Shown piece after piece: positions 10,660 to 22,954 of a DNA stretch of 64,000 nucleotides (the stretch's first letter is position 1; each line of letters begins with the position of its first letter). This DNA is from Canna indica (lineage: Eukaryota > Streptophyta > Magnoliopsida > Zingiberales > Cannaceae), in NCBI GenBank assembly GCA_034359265.1, contig CP136891.1, positions 45,562,001 to 45,626,000 on the forward strand, written 5' to 3'. The position numbers and the translations under genes are program-made. Under the pieces are notes generated by a model. That model had not been told where the DNA came from. It did no database searches and saw only the letters and a list, made by a program, of their open reading frames with translations.

Positions 10660-11842
10660 CTCCTCCCTAAGTCTAACCCCTCTGAGCCACAGAACCTACT
10701 AACATCAGTGCCTTTCATCTGGTCTGATCAGGCTGCTGACTGCCATTGCCAAGACAATCCTTTCTGTAGTGCCCAGTCTGCCCACAGCTAAAACATACCT
10801 CCGAACGTCCCCAGCAAGCTCCCCAGTGCTTCCTGTGACATCGGTTACACGGCTGCGGCCCAAGCCTTCGCTGCAAGCCTCCCGATGATGCCCTTGGTCC
10901 TAAGCCCCTGTGGTCTTTGGAACTATTAAGACCTCTGTCATGTTGTTGATTCGCTGTCCTGTGAGTGCCCTCAAAGTGAGATCGCCGACCCCTCGAGTGC
11001 TGGGGCCGAAACTTTTTCTTCTGGGGTCCATTATGCCTGTCTGTCGGTACCAGTGCCTCCTTCCAGAGAGCCTCATCCACAACCCAAGCAAAAAAATTGT
11101 CCTCAGTGTAGTGCATAAGTCTGGCGATCTACAACCTTAGCCCCTCGACAAACCTCTTGACCCTGGCGATCTCTGTGGCTATCAAGGTGGGATGGTACTT
11201 TGAGAATCGAGTGAACTCCATCTCATAGTCCATCATTGACATACTGTCGGTCTGATGAAGCAGCTCAAATTCTTTCGCCCGCCTGTCCCGGACGCTCAAT
11301 GGCAGGTACTTCTCCACCATTAGCTCTGAACTCCTCCCAGGTAGGGGGTGGTGCATCTGCTGCTCTGCGATCCCTCCAGGTGTGAAGCCAATCCTTGGCT
11401 GGTCCTCTCAGCTGTAACCCGATCAGTCGAGCGGTCGTCTCAGAAGAACAACCAAGCTCCCTGCACACCTCAAAGCAATCCCCTAGGAAACTAGTGACCT
11501 CCACCCGCTGATCTGTCCCTGTATACTCCGGTGGCCTGAATGCAACAAAATCTACATATGAAGGTGCTCTAGGGGCTCTGACCACCAGTTCCACTGGTTG
11601 GACCACCTCTGGTACTACGGGTACTGCCGACACCTGTTGTGGCTGTTGTCTTAATTCTTGCTCCCTGCGGAGTGCCTCAGTCAGCTCAGCCACTTGGGCC
11701 TGCAACTGCACAACCATGGGATCCTATCCCACCTCCTCCCGGGCCTGCGGTGGTCTCCCACAACCCCAGCCCCGGCCTCGGCCTCGGCGCTCAGTGGAGT
11801 TGCTATCACTACCGCTCCTTGCGGCATTAAATGCCTCCATCA
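10660..11842 (-). pseudogene. Gypsy G1 gag
   Basis: The frame begins near 11842 (MEAFNAARSG) and meets a stop before the second start at 11717. It shows a VQLQAQVAELTEAL coiled-coil-like segment, then the retrotransposon gag domain: RPPEYTGTDQRVEVTSFL, ARLIGLQLRGPAKDWLHTW and the continuation MSMMDYEMEFTRFSKY after a frame change near 11330. The nucleocapsid knuckle CFSCGQTGHYRKDC is near 10770. Gag forms the particle that encloses the RNA. Frameshift near 11330 and stops near 11128, 10715 and upstream inactivate it. The order of LTR, primer site, gag and protease is normal for the family. Confidence 0.85.
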
Positions 11843-12033
11843 ATCTGGAATTACCAAAAAGAAAAATATCATAATTAGATAATTTAATTTACCCTAACAT
11901 TTTTGCAAACTTAACCACAAGTCGTGCTGAGGTGTAGTCTTAGCCCATTAATCTTATAACATAACCCTACCGTATACCGACACGCTAGCAATGCCCTATA
12001 CGACAACAACTCTAGGTCGAAGTCAGATGGAAC

Positions 12034-12050
12034 CACATGCTTTGATACCA
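12034..12050 (-). promoter_or_regulatory. Gypsy G1 primer-binding site (initiator Met tRNA)
   Basis: The minus strand reads TGGTATCAAAGCATGTG three bases after the 5' LTR end (12054). This matches the 3' end complement of plant initiator Met tRNA for the first ten or so bases. Confidence 0.8.
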
Positions 12051-12053
12051 CAT

Positions 12054-14825
12054 TGTCACACCCCAAACTCAGGGTCACGTGACCGGCCAGGGTATACGTG
12101 CCTATACCCCGCAGCCTAACTCATGCACATGCCAACTCATAAAAGATAGTGGAAGAAATAACAGTTTTTTTTATTATTATAAAGGAGAAACCAAATAGAC
12201 TTCATTTAAACAGTAAAGTTTTAATAAAAAGTTCAAGTGCGAAAACAAACGAATCAAAGTCCAACAGTTTATTTTAACCAATAAAATCTGAAACGAAAGA
12301 CATGAACATCCCCAAGGGACTACAACTCAAATCACCAACATGGGTGCATGACAAACTACCAAAAACTTGACTACGACCCCTAACTAGGATTACTATGAGA
12401 TCAATGTGGCCCCTCTGCCCTCCAACCACGCCAAGTGCTCTATCCCACCTCACCAGTCAGGCTCTGGAAAACAAAACAAAACGGCAACGGGTGAGTTCAA
12501 AGAACTCAGTGAGCGGTTCTACCAACCACCACGAGAAACCAATCACAGATATATAGCATAATGTAAAACACATATCTCAAACAGGAAAGGGTCACAAGGG
12601 AGTAACTAGCTAACAGGCCATCAGGCCACCACATGCCCGAAGGCATCCAACACTCTAACAGTGAAGTATAACAGGCCTAAGCCTATCAGGATTTGCCCGT
12701 CCGAACTTGCTCCATAAGACGCGAAGAAATAATAGGGATTCGCCCATCCGAACTTGTCCCTTAAAGATATCACAGGAATAATCAAAATTTGCCTGTCTGA
12801 ACTTATTCCTTAAAAGAAACTCGGGAGCAATCGGGATTTGCCCGTCCGAACTTGCTCCAATGAGACGCAAAGGAACAATCGGGATTCGCCCGTCCGAACT
12901 TATCCCTTTAAGATATCACAGGAATAATCGGGATTTGTCCATCCGAACTTATTCCTTAAAAAAAACTTGAAAACAATCGGGATTTGCCCGTCCGAACTTG
13001 TTCCACGAGGAAACACAGGAACAATTGGGATTTGCCCATCCGAACTTGTTCCAAAGAGATAGCGTAGGAATAATCGGGATTCGCTCATCCGAACTTATTC
13101 CTTTAAACACAAGTTGGGAATTAACCATCCAACCTTCCGGGGCAAGCCCACAATCCGACTCCTATGCCGCGTCTCTCCGTCATTCATAAAGATATGACGC
13201 AATATGACCTAGGTCAAGTGTCTCCTACGGTGTCTCAAGGATGTCTCTATTGGAAAAACTCCACAACACTCAATGCACAATCCCAACTCCTAGACACGTA
13301 ATGTCATAAACTCGTGAGGTTTTATTTCATGAATAAACTTTATTTGTTGGTTTATAATAGATTATGCAGCCCCTTTAATTTTTAATTATGTAATTAAAAA
13401 TTATCATTACTAAATCAGGGTTTTGTTTTAGGGTTTTATTTTCAATTTACTATTGAGCCTGAAACTGGTGTACCCAAGTCGAATCTGACTTTTACAGTAT
13501 ATCCTATTGTTCCAGACTATATTTTCTGGTCAAAATGATAGGTTACACTACTATGTTTAGAAAACTACACTCATCACAACAACGTTTCCAAAATCAGCCC
13601 TGAATCATCATTTCAGCAAGGAATTCCAGCAAGTCTGAGTTTTCAGCATATCATAAAAATAAATCCGAAATTCACATAAATTAGATTCCTAATTATCATC
13701 AAAACAGAATACTAATCTTGAGACAAATCTCACAACTTTCCTATTTCTTAAACAAGGCTAACAAGCATCAACATCATCTTTAAACAAGAATCCAGCATCA
13801 TGATCAAGAACTCATCTCAAGAACACACATGGCATCAATATCAAAATCTTAACTTTGTAAAACATGAGTTCTATCCCAAAATCACAAATTAATTACAAGG
13901 CATGCTTTGACGTATAGGAACCTAAATTGATAAGCGATTCAAGGCATAGATCTCAAGAACACACAAGAACTCCCACTTAAGCACTTCATCGAACATGTTG
14001 AGGGCACCCTTGTTCCCACCTTGGCCGAGCATCCCTAGGGTCATCCTAGGGCTGCCGAGCCCCTTAGGAGGGGGTCTAGGGCCTCCTCTTACACGGTAAT
14101 TAAAAGGAACGACGAGAATCTAGGAGTTAACGGAAAATGGCTCCCATAGATATCCGAATTCAAGAACGGCTCACAAGGCTCAAAATAAGAGAAACCACTG
14201 AAAAGGGGAGGGAAGATCCACTCACTTGAATAGGAAGAAAGATTAGAGGAGAATTCCCGATCGGCGGCCTCCGAATCCGGCTCCAAAAGGTGGCGGCTCG
14301 GCTCAACAAGGGGAAAAAAGGGGCGGGGCTCCACTCCAAGCCGTCGGCTTCAAGAGAGGGGAAGAGGGGGGGGGGAGAGGGCCTTGGCTCAGGCGGCTGG
14401 TCCTTTGGCTTAGCGGCTCCAAGAGGGAGAGAGATGGGGAGGGGCGGCTTGGCTCCTGCTCGGTGGCTCCTTTCCTTTCTCAAGTCGGCTGGTGCGGCTC
14501 TAATAGGGAGCCGCCTAGCCCTAGGGGGGTGTATAATCCACTCTCATCAACCCGGACCAGCAACCCGCTAACCCAAAAATTACTCCATGCTAATTACAAG
14601 CATCACAGACATGCACACCCATATGCAATAAATCAAACGCACGCACGGAAAAATTAAATAAATTTATATATGCTGGGAATGGAATTGCATAATTCAACTC
14701 CTACTTACCCGAGCTCGCAAGCTCACAACGGACCATGAGTCGACTCGGCTCGACCTCGCACCAGCTCGCTAGGCTGTCAATCACAATTAATGACAGAATT
14801 AATTATTAATATCTAGGATATTACA
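12054..14825 (-). repeat. Gypsy G1 5' LTR
   Basis: It is bounded by TGTCACACCCC on the left and AGGATATTACA on the right, so on the minus strand it reads TGTAATATCC...GGTGTGACA. It has the same termini and motif order as the solo LTRs at 15073-30466 and 60672-63359. It includes a tandem-repeat array (about 12665-13115) in the downstream half. The short frames on both strands around 14090-14570 are GC-rich chance frames. Confidence 0.85.
12665..13115 (-). repeat. Tandem repeats in gypsy LTR
   Basis: About eight units of 50-60 bp share the core AATCGGGATTTGCCCGTCCGAACTT(A/G)TTCC, with spacers such as TTAAAGATATCACAGGA alternating between units. The same units, in different numbers, occur in the other LTRs of the family (18250-18450, 60470-60670, 62490-62720, 63360-63425). 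Confidence 0.8.
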
Positions 14826-15072
14826 GTCGGCATCCGAAAAACCAATTAAATCAAAGGATGCATTACATGGATACCATAATCCTAAGTCAACCGTGCCCTT
14901 CAAATATCTCAATATGCGTTTAACCGTACTTAAGTGAGATATTTTAGGACAAGATTGAAACCTAGCACATGCACAAACACTAAACATGATATCAGGTCTA
15001 CTTGCAATTAAATAGAGAAGACTACCAATCATACCTTGATATCGTTTTTCATCTACTTTGACACCATCTTCA
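14826..15072 (-). pseudogene. Element S RT/RNase H fragment
   Basis: It gives the end of copia RT and the start of RNase H: YQGMIGSLLYLIASRPDIMF, the KRILRYLKGT motif and LIGFSDADC with the first RNase H acidic residue. It is the continuation of 30467-30774 after the gypsy solo LTR: the duplicated CTTCA at 15068-15072 and 30467-30471 marks the break. At 14826 the frame runs into gypsy G1's LTR. Confidence 0.9.
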
Positions 15073-15722
15073 TGTCATGCCCCAAATACAGGGTCACGTG
15101 ACCGGCCAGGGTATATGTGCTTATACGCCACAAATAGCAAAATAAACAACAACTTTTAATAATAAAAAGAACCAAAATAGATTTTCATTTCAAAATAGCA
15201 AGGTTTTAAATAAATATCTCAAGTGCGGAAATAAATAAATCGAAGAGCAACAGTGAATAAAACATGAATGTCCCCACGAGACTACAACTCCAAATACCAA
15301 AATAAAAGTGCATGACAACCTACAACAGACTCGACTACTACCCCTAACTTGGACTGCTATGAGATCATGTGGCTTCTCTGCCTTCTAGCTGCATCAAGTG
15401 CTCCAGCCCACCTCACCGATCAGGTTCTACAAAACAAAACAACGACAACTGGTGAGTTCAAAGAACTCAGTCAGCGGTTCTACCAATCCTCACAAGAAAA
15501 AACATCACAAAATAGAAAGCATAAGGTAGAACTCCTGACTCAAGTAGGAAAAGGTTACAAGGGAGTGACCTACTAACATGCCATCCGGCCACCACCTGCC
15601 CGATGGGCAGCCAACACCTAAACGGTGAAGAATAACATGCCTAAGCCTACCATGCCCTAAGGCAACAACACATACTAGGATAATCAGGAAGGCCCTCCGA
15701 ACTTATCCTTGTATAAACAAAC

Positions 15723-18246
15723 TGAGGGTAGTGTGATCGGCTAGGGCCTACATCCTGCCCTGTAGCCTACTGTCTACACTGACATAAGGAAAACCAAATA
15801 GTACCGATAAAAGAAATCTCAACACACTTTATTAAAAGTTTTCAAAGTCACAATTTTATGTTTTCCAAAACAAGTAAGAACACCAACATCAAAATAACTG
15901 AACGTTTCAAGTAACAAGTTTTACAACTCTTTTAAATACAACTGTCAGTGCAGAAACTAAAAGCAACTACTAGACACTGGTCTAAGACTCATGGACGCCG
16001 CTATGAGATATGGCACCGCCTCCCGCCCGCTAGCTGCACCATGTCGACATGCCAAAGTCACTGCCCATGCTCTGCAAAAATAAAGAATAAACTGTGAGTC
16101 CACTTGGGACTCAGTGAGTGGCTCTAGCGAACCTCTACCTAAGCCTCAGTTATGCATGCATATCATATAAGGCAACAAAATGAATGTACAAGGAGGTAAA
16201 CTACTTCTAATGGGACTACCGACCCCAATGGGTCAATCTGTACAAACTGAACATGTGAGAACCTGCCATCTCGGCCTATCAAGCCTTCGGCATCCGGCCC
16301 TTGGGCCTACTTATGGAATAAATATCTTGGCTACAGCCGTCCCTACCATATCAGGTAGTATCATACTGGCCATCGGCCACATCATCTCAAGATGTAAGCA
16401 AACAATCCCGGGCCGTCGACTAGGATGGTCCACTAGTCTTCGAACACCGTTTGGGGTAAGGATAGCTAGTCCCACCCAACTGGGGTCTGGCACCTAGCGG
16501 CCCGCTGGCGCACCTCAAGACCCAACGCTGGCGGAGCTGAGCATTGGTCATTCCCGACCTCCACGCTCCTCGACAGCCCATCTCAAGCACATCACACAAT
16601 CAATGTCCTAGGGTTTCCATATATACACTTCGAGCCATTGCCCGTATCTGGCCCTAATCTGGGCTACAGGGTCAACAATTTATGCCACCCTTCCAAAATG
16701 TGTACACCTAAGAGTTCTAGGTTTCCAAATGTTTACAAAAAGTCCTAGAAGTGATATAATCTCCTAGCTAAGTTTCCATATAAGTAAGATGAACGTCTCG
16801 CGATGCTTTACATGTTATCTAACCTTCCACACTACCTTGGGTGAGAAATTCCTTGTATCGACTTTGGAATTTTGCCCATGAACATTTTTGGACAGCATGT
16901 ATAATCTAAAGAAAAATATTCAAATGTTACAACATCTACTATATATAACCATAATATTCATGCATAACAACTTTACACTACCTTAGGAATTAAGCTCAAT
17001 AAGAAACAATTATCTAGCATGGCAAGGTAGCAATGAATTCAAAAATGTAGGAAATACTAAGCATGGTAAACAATTGCAACATTAAAGATCTAATGCTAAG
17101 GATGGTCATAAAGCTAGCATTCCTACAATCTCATAATCAATCAATTTACTTGCTATGATTGGTGTTCTTCTTAAGTATCGTCATACATCTATTGTTGAAC
17201 CTTATAACCATGAAAGTTTCCATCTAAAGCTACCCCCTTTCCCCCTCCCTAGTCTTGGCCAAGCCATGAGCAAGGAAAACCTTGCTCGGCCATGGCCCTT
17301 AAGGTAGAAAAGGGAAAGGGGACTCTAACTATGCCTCTAATTCTTCGATTCCGATATAACTTAATATCAAGTGGACTATTTTACCCCTTCCCTTACCCTT
17401 GGCCGAACCATCTTCATGAGGTGTAGGGTTCATTCGGCCACATCAAAGGTTTCTAGGGAAGACATGCTTCATAACACGTAAAATTGACGATTAAGACTAC
17501 ATCATTCATGAACATGAGATCGTCCAAGGGCTTTCTTTCCGTCAAGGGAATTGGGGGAAATTTTGGCATGACCTTTCCCCTTTTCCCATGACTCGGCATC
17601 CCTAGTACTTAAGAAATCGGCGAAGAAACAAGATGATCTGACAAGAACTCGTATAAAATAGTGAATACACATCGATGAAACCAAGATTCGTCGAAAAGAT
17701 CGCGAGAAAACTCATCCTATCACATCTAGGGGTTCGGCTACCCGCCTCCCCCAAGCTTTCAAATTCTAACCACTCACCTTGATTGTGGAGAACGAAAGAT
17801 CAGATGACGACGACTTTGAATCTTCCGGCGATGGCGTGAAATCCCGGATCGATCCAAGTCCCCCTTCTCCTTGCTCTTCTCCCTCTCTCCCTAGGCTGCC
17901 TTGTGCGACTCCAAGGATGAGTCGCACGGCACAAGGATGAGGGGTTTTAATCCCTCATCTAGCCTTCCATATAGGCTCTTGACTCACCTGACTCATACTC
18001 AAAACTTGACTAAACCCGAACTCAACTTGGGTTCCGACTCAACCCACAACATTAGTCGATTTAAACTTGATTTAAGGTATGATTGCATAAAAGGAAAGTC
18101 AATCACCCAATAAAATTCCATGCATCATTAGTCAGGTCATACATTTTCACTCGAGGCGATCCTGAGGCTCGACTTGACTATCCCCGGGTTCGGCGTGCTG
18201 CACTAAAAATAGATTTTTATATTAGGAAATTTTCTCGGGTCTTACA
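15723..18246 (-). mobile_element. Solo LTR of a related gypsy family
   Basis: The minus strand reads TGTAAGACCCGAG...CTACCCTCA. The host LTR sequence is continuous across it, and AAACT appears at both edges (15719-15723 and 18247-18251; the last base overlaps the element's T). The sequence shares the order of motifs with the host family (for example the ...ACTCAGTGAGTGGCTCTA block at 16112) but differs strongly in between. It has no coding region. Confidence 0.7.
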
Positions 18247-18784
18247 AAACTCGGGAGTAATCGAGAAAAGCCCTCCGAACTTGCTCCACGAGATGCGTAG
18301 GGACAATCGAGTTTTGCCCGCCCGAACTTGCCCCTTAAATATATCATGAGAGTAATCAGGTAGGCCCTCCGAGCTTACACTTAAAAAATATCACATGAAT
18401 AATTGAGAAATGCCCTCCAAACTTGTTCTACAGGTTGGGAATTAGTCATCCAACCTTCCGAGCTTAGCTCGCAACCCGGCTCCTCTACGAGCCTCTCCGC
18501 CATTCAAAAATATGGCACACCATGACCTAAGTCATGACTCTCCTATGTTGTCTTAGGAGTGATCCTATTGGAAAGCGTCTCAACACTCCAAAACCCGACC
18601 CCAACTTCTAGACCCGTAATGTCATGAACCCGTGTGGTTTTATTTCATGCAAACTTTATGTGTTGGTTCATAACAGGTTATGTCGACCATTAATCCAATT
18701 TTAATCATGCAATTAAAATTTAAATCACCAAGATTAGGGTTTTATTTTAGCTTTCTGTTGTGCCCAATACTGATGTATATAACC

Positions 18785-19225
18785 CGAATCAAGTCTCCAA
18801 AGTGTGTCCTATGTTTCCTAACTATGTTTTCTGATCGAAACGATAGGTTACATGACTATATTCAGAGTAATACACACACCACAATAAGCAATCAAAAAAA
18901 TAACACAGATTCATCGTCTCATCATAAAAATTCCAGCAACATTCAATTTTCATCATATTATGAAATTAAATCCGAAAATTAACAGAAATCAAATCCTTAA
19001 ATGTGTCCCCCGAATCAAGTCTCTAAAGTGTGTCCTATGTTTCCAAACTATATTTTCTGATCGAAACGATAGGTTACATGACTATATTCAGAGTAATACA
19101 CACACCACAATAAGCAATTTAAAAACAACACAGATTTATCGTCTTATCATAAAAATTCCAGCAACATTCAATTTTCAGCATATTATGAAATTAAATCCAA
19201 AAATTAACAGAAATCAAATCCTTAA
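18785..19225 (-). repeat. 226-bp direct duplication in gypsy solo LTR
   Basis: The stretch from CGAATCAAGTCTC at 18785 is repeated from 19011 with a few substitutions, through to AAATCAAATCCTTAA. Other LTRs of the family carry one copy (for example around 13480-13690). Confidence 0.8.
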
Positions 19226-20065
19226 CTATCATTAGGACAAAATACTAATCTCAAGATTAATTTCACAGATTTCATGCTTATTAATCAAGATTAACAAGAA
19301 TTAATAATATCAAGAACAAGAATTAAGATCAAGAACCCATCTTTCAAGAACCCTCATGGCATCAACCTCAAGATTCAATTTTTCTTAAACATGATTTTTA
19401 TCTAAAATCACATATTTAATACTAAGCATGCTTGAACATAAGAACTCATTTCAAACATCAATTGGAGATATAAACCATAAGATAATCAAGATCCCTCACT
19501 TAGGCATTCAATCGAACACCTTGAGGGCACCCTTGTTCGACCCTTGGCCGAGCACCCCTAGGGCTGCCGGACCACATAGGGAAGGGCTTAGGGTCTCCAC
19601 AAATATGGAACACAAAAAGAACGTTGAGAATTCAAGGAATTATCAAAAAAATAAATCAAGATTTCAATAGCCTTAAAGATTGGCTTCTAGAACTCGAAGA
19701 AACCCGAAAGAAGGAGGGTAAAACCACTCACCTAATTAGGAAGGATGAATAATGGAGAAATCCCGGATGACGGCCCTCGAATCCGGCTTCAAAATATGGC
19801 GGCTCGACTCAAGGGAGCGGACAAGAGGGGCGGCGGCTCACTCCAAGCCACCGGCTTGGAAAGAGGGAGAGAGAGGAAAAGAGAGGGGCTGGCTCCTCTC
19901 GGCTCGGCTCCAAAGGGAAGGAAGAGAGAAGGAGAGGAAAGGGAAGAAGGCTTTGGGCGGCTGCGGCTCCAAGGGGAGAGGGAAGGGGGGGCGGCTGGCG
20001 ATTGGCTCCTCTTCTCAAAATTTTGTGTGGCTCCAAATAGGGAGCCACAAGCCAAGGGGAGGAGG

Positions 20066-20073
20066 TTTTATAT
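20066..20073 (-). promoter_or_regulatory. Candidate TATA box of the gypsy LTR
   Basis: The minus strand reads GAATATAAAACC, matching the TATAAAA at the same place in the 60672-63359 copy. Inferred LTR promoter. Confidence 0.4.
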
Positions 20074-20369
20074 TCCCTCATCAACCCTAACCCCTCTAAA
20101 TCCTTTTAACCAACCCGCATCCGTCTCAAGCCGAACCCGAACCCACTAACTTAAATCAACTTAATTAATCCTACTCTCCACATAATCAACCAATACATGC
20201 TCATAATTAAACAATCATGCAACATAACATATAATTTAATAAATCTATTTATGCAAGAAAAATTCACATAATTCATATCCTACTTAACCGAGCTCGCAAG
20301 CTCGCAAAGGACCATGAGTGGACTCGGCTCGACCTCGAACTAGTCCGCTAGCACTACTAGAAAAATGGG

Positions 20370-20715
20370 CATTAGCAACGGCTGATGCCGTTGCTAAACC
20401 GTTGCTGAAGAGCATCAGCAACGGCCGAGCCGTTGCAATGGAGCCGTGGCAAAAAATCGCGTTGCTGATAACTTAGCAACGGATCAGCAACGGCCGCTCG
20501 GACCGTTGCTAAAAATATTATCAGCAACGGTTTTGCCACGGACCCGGAGCCGTTGCGGATAACATTAATAGCAACGGCCGCCAAGTCCGTAGCAACGCCG
20601 TTAGTAAAATACCGTCGCTAAGCCGTTGTTGTAGGTCATCAGCAACGGCTTTCGATACACTTTTAGCAACGGCTTTCCCACGGACGACCGTGGGAAAGCC
20701 GTTGCTGATGATGTG
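20370..20715. repeat. Left subterminal repeats of outer CACTA
   Basis: A dozen or more copies of (T/A)AGCAACGGC or its complement GCCGTTGCT(A/G) occur in both orientations. Such arrays bind the ORF1/TNPA-type protein in En/Spm elements; that role here is inferred. Confidence 0.85.
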
Positions 20716-20987
20716 AACCTGATAACGAAAAAATTTAAAATTTAAAATTTCCATTGATACATTGATACATTATCTGATACATAACTCACACACCCATACA
20801 CTCATACACACATTCATTCACACATCACAAATACACCAAGATATACATCAAAACAATTATATTTATATTGATAATTATCCACAATAGTATAAAAACTATT
20901 CAAATGCAAAATTGAAGTATCAATATCCAAACAAAATAAATTAAACAAGTCCAATATCTCAGTAACAAAGTCAATATAAAAAAAATC

Positions 20988-22520
20988 TCACGATGACGAT
21001 GGAGGATGGTCTGGATCATATGGCGGGGTCTGGAGTGCTTGAGTGTACACCGGCGTGGACTGACTCGAGGACAATGGATTAGATGATGCCGAAGAGATGC
21101 CTGCTTCGGGATGACCTGACATGTTGCGTAGCATAGCTTGTATATCCGCCATCATCTGACTCTGGCGCTCCATTACCTCAGTCTGACGCGCGACCGTGTC
21201 CTCTAGCCTTATTCTGCTACTATGATCATAACTGGATCTAGAGGTGGACGGCCGCTCACCAGCGACCGGAGGGGTCGGTGCCCCAAGTGGCCCTAATACG
21301 GCTCGCGCATGACCACTATCTGCGAAGCCATATACGCGGCCATGGTCCCAGCCACCTGCGGCCTCGACCCACGTTGCTGCGTCAAAGTCCTCGGGGGTAC
21401 CCCCGCGCTGCACCACCGTCTGGCTGTAGGTCTCCTACTCGAGTTTGATTTTTTGTTTAATATTTATCATAAAACTTAAATTATAAATATATAATGAATA
21501 CTTTAAATAAATATATAGTTACAATAATGTATGCAGCGCAGTTGTCGATGTACTCCCCCGTCCCATGTGCTCGACGGTGAGTCCGCTCAAACACCGCCAT
21601 CGGGGAGGGTCGCTGGACAGTCCCGTCATCCGACACCGTCGTCTACATTTACAAAACAAATACATTAATTAGTACACATAGTAACAAATAAAATATATAA
21701 TTAAAAGATATACTTACCATACGGTTCACGTGCACTGCAAATGCAACAGAGCCGCCGGTGTGACGCGCTGCTCTCCTCGACATGCGGTTTCTAGCCGCAT
21801 TCCGAGAAACCTCCTGCCATCGATCCGTCGACCATATCCCCACGAGCTGGTCCCATATATCCGGAGTAATCCAATCGGGGTCGTATCCCCGAGTCTCCGC
21901 GATGTTAGTGGTCCCAGCACGGGCCATCGCCTGGGACCGAGCCTGCCCCAGCTGCCCGTTGTACCTCGCACGGGAAATAGTCTCCCAGGCAGCGTAAATG
22001 AATGGCCTCTGGTCCTCGGCCCACGTAAAGCGAGCCTGCAAAATAATAATATCAGTACCAATATTAATCATATGCATGTAAAAAATAAAATAATACGTGC
22101 CTCAAACTCGCGCCATAACATGTCGACATGCTCGCTAGGCACGTGAGACCACGTAGGCCATGCCCCGTGCATGTATCGTCGAATAGTAGAAGAAATGCTC
22201 CTCGGCACTTCTTCCTGCTCGAACCTGCACAACAAAAATAAATTTTAATATTATATTATGATATAATGAATTTGTAATGATTCATAATTCATGATATATT
22301 ACCGCTCCCCAATCACGCTAATCAATCTACGTGACTCTGTGGCTGGTGGAGGCTGCCACCTGTTCGGCCCGCGTGGCCGCCTGCGTCTGGATGTACTAGC
22401 CTCTGCAGTATCATCGGCATGAGGATCAGCAACAGGAGGATCAGCAGCATGAGTAAGTGTAGGAGTCTCACCGATCGGAGACTCTGAAGCTCTCCTACGA
22501 CGATAACCACGACCAGACAT
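20988..22520 (-). CDS. CACTA ORF1 protein (Transposase_24-like), five exons
   Basis: Second gene of the outer CACTA. The predicted exons on the minus strand are 22303-22520, 22101-22224, 21718-22035, 21523-21642 and 20988-21434. All junctions keep one frame, giving about 408 residues. Exon 1 starts MSGRGYRRRRASESP and is Arg/Pro-rich. Exons 2-3 hold the plant-transposase domain (IRRYMHGAWPTWSHVP, FTWAEDQRPFIYAAW, ITPDIWDQLVGIWSTDRWQE, HTGGSVAFAVH). Exon 5 ends in a likely coiled coil (LEDTVARQTEVMERQ) and a Ser/Pro tail. Intron 2 would use a GC donor. In En/Spm this kind of protein binds subterminal repeats and assists TNP2. No stop interrupts the model, unlike its TNP2 neighbour. Expression is unknown. 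Confidence 0.75.
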
Positions 22521-22609
22521 ATCTATCGAATAGACATATAATCAGATTATTGTATAAATAGTAGAGATATATTTAATAAAATATATACTTTACAATTATT
22601 CCTCATCAT

Positions 22610-22695
22610 CTGAATAATAGTCTTCGAATTCTTCCTCTTCTTCCTCTTCTTCCTCTTCTTCATCTTCTTCATCTTCTTCATCTCCAGCTTCCTCA
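22610..22695. repeat. TTC-type triplet repeats coding the TNP2 acidic tail
   Basis: Runs of TTC/TCT triplets on the plus strand encode a stretch of more than twenty Glu and Asp residues on the minus strand, just before the TNP2 stop codon at 22596. Replication slippage could vary its length. Confidence 0.75.
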
Positions 22696-22954
22696 ATTTC
22701 ATGATCGTCATCATCAGCATATTCAACTTCTAATTGAATTGACGTTGTGTCTGCATCCTCGAGTATTGGAATAATACGATCTACAGCAGGAGGATCATCT
22801 TCTTGATAGAAACCTTGTGTCATATCAGGTATCAGCTCATTTTCTCCTACTATCGGATCAATTTTTCCTCTACCTTTTGTCTTACAGACTATACGCCAAT
22901 CTGCTCTATCTTTATTTCGAGCCGGATACTTCGCCACTACTAGAAAAATGGGCA

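Larger units (their letters stand above)
10116..14825 (-). mobile_element. Truncated Ty3/gypsy element G1 (5' LTR, gag, protease)
   Basis: On the minus strand this has a 5' LTR (12054-14825), a Met-tRNA primer site, gag with a CCHC knuckle and a retropepsin, then ends abruptly. Reverse transcriptase, RNase H, integrase and the 3' LTR are absent. The right edge abuts Sirevirus-like RNase H sequence at 14826, so G1 inserted into S. The left edge is the deletion junction with copia A. Confidence 0.75.

Noticed and set aside
12665..13115. Possible satellite or centromere repeat
   Set aside because: The array is confined to LTRs of one gypsy family and is only a few units long.
14160..14571. Overlapping frames of 93-107 residues in gypsy G1 LTR
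   Set aside because: Low-complexity purine-rich leader; not conserved between LTR copies.
19745..20149. 134-residue Gly/Arg/Glu-rich open frame in the gypsy solo LTR
   Set aside because: GC-rich LTR leader with overlapping frames on both strands; other LTR copies break it and no family features are seen.
21730..22146. 138-residue plus-strand frame in the outer CACTA
   Set aside because: Antisense to ORF1 exons 2-3; a shadow of the real coding strand.
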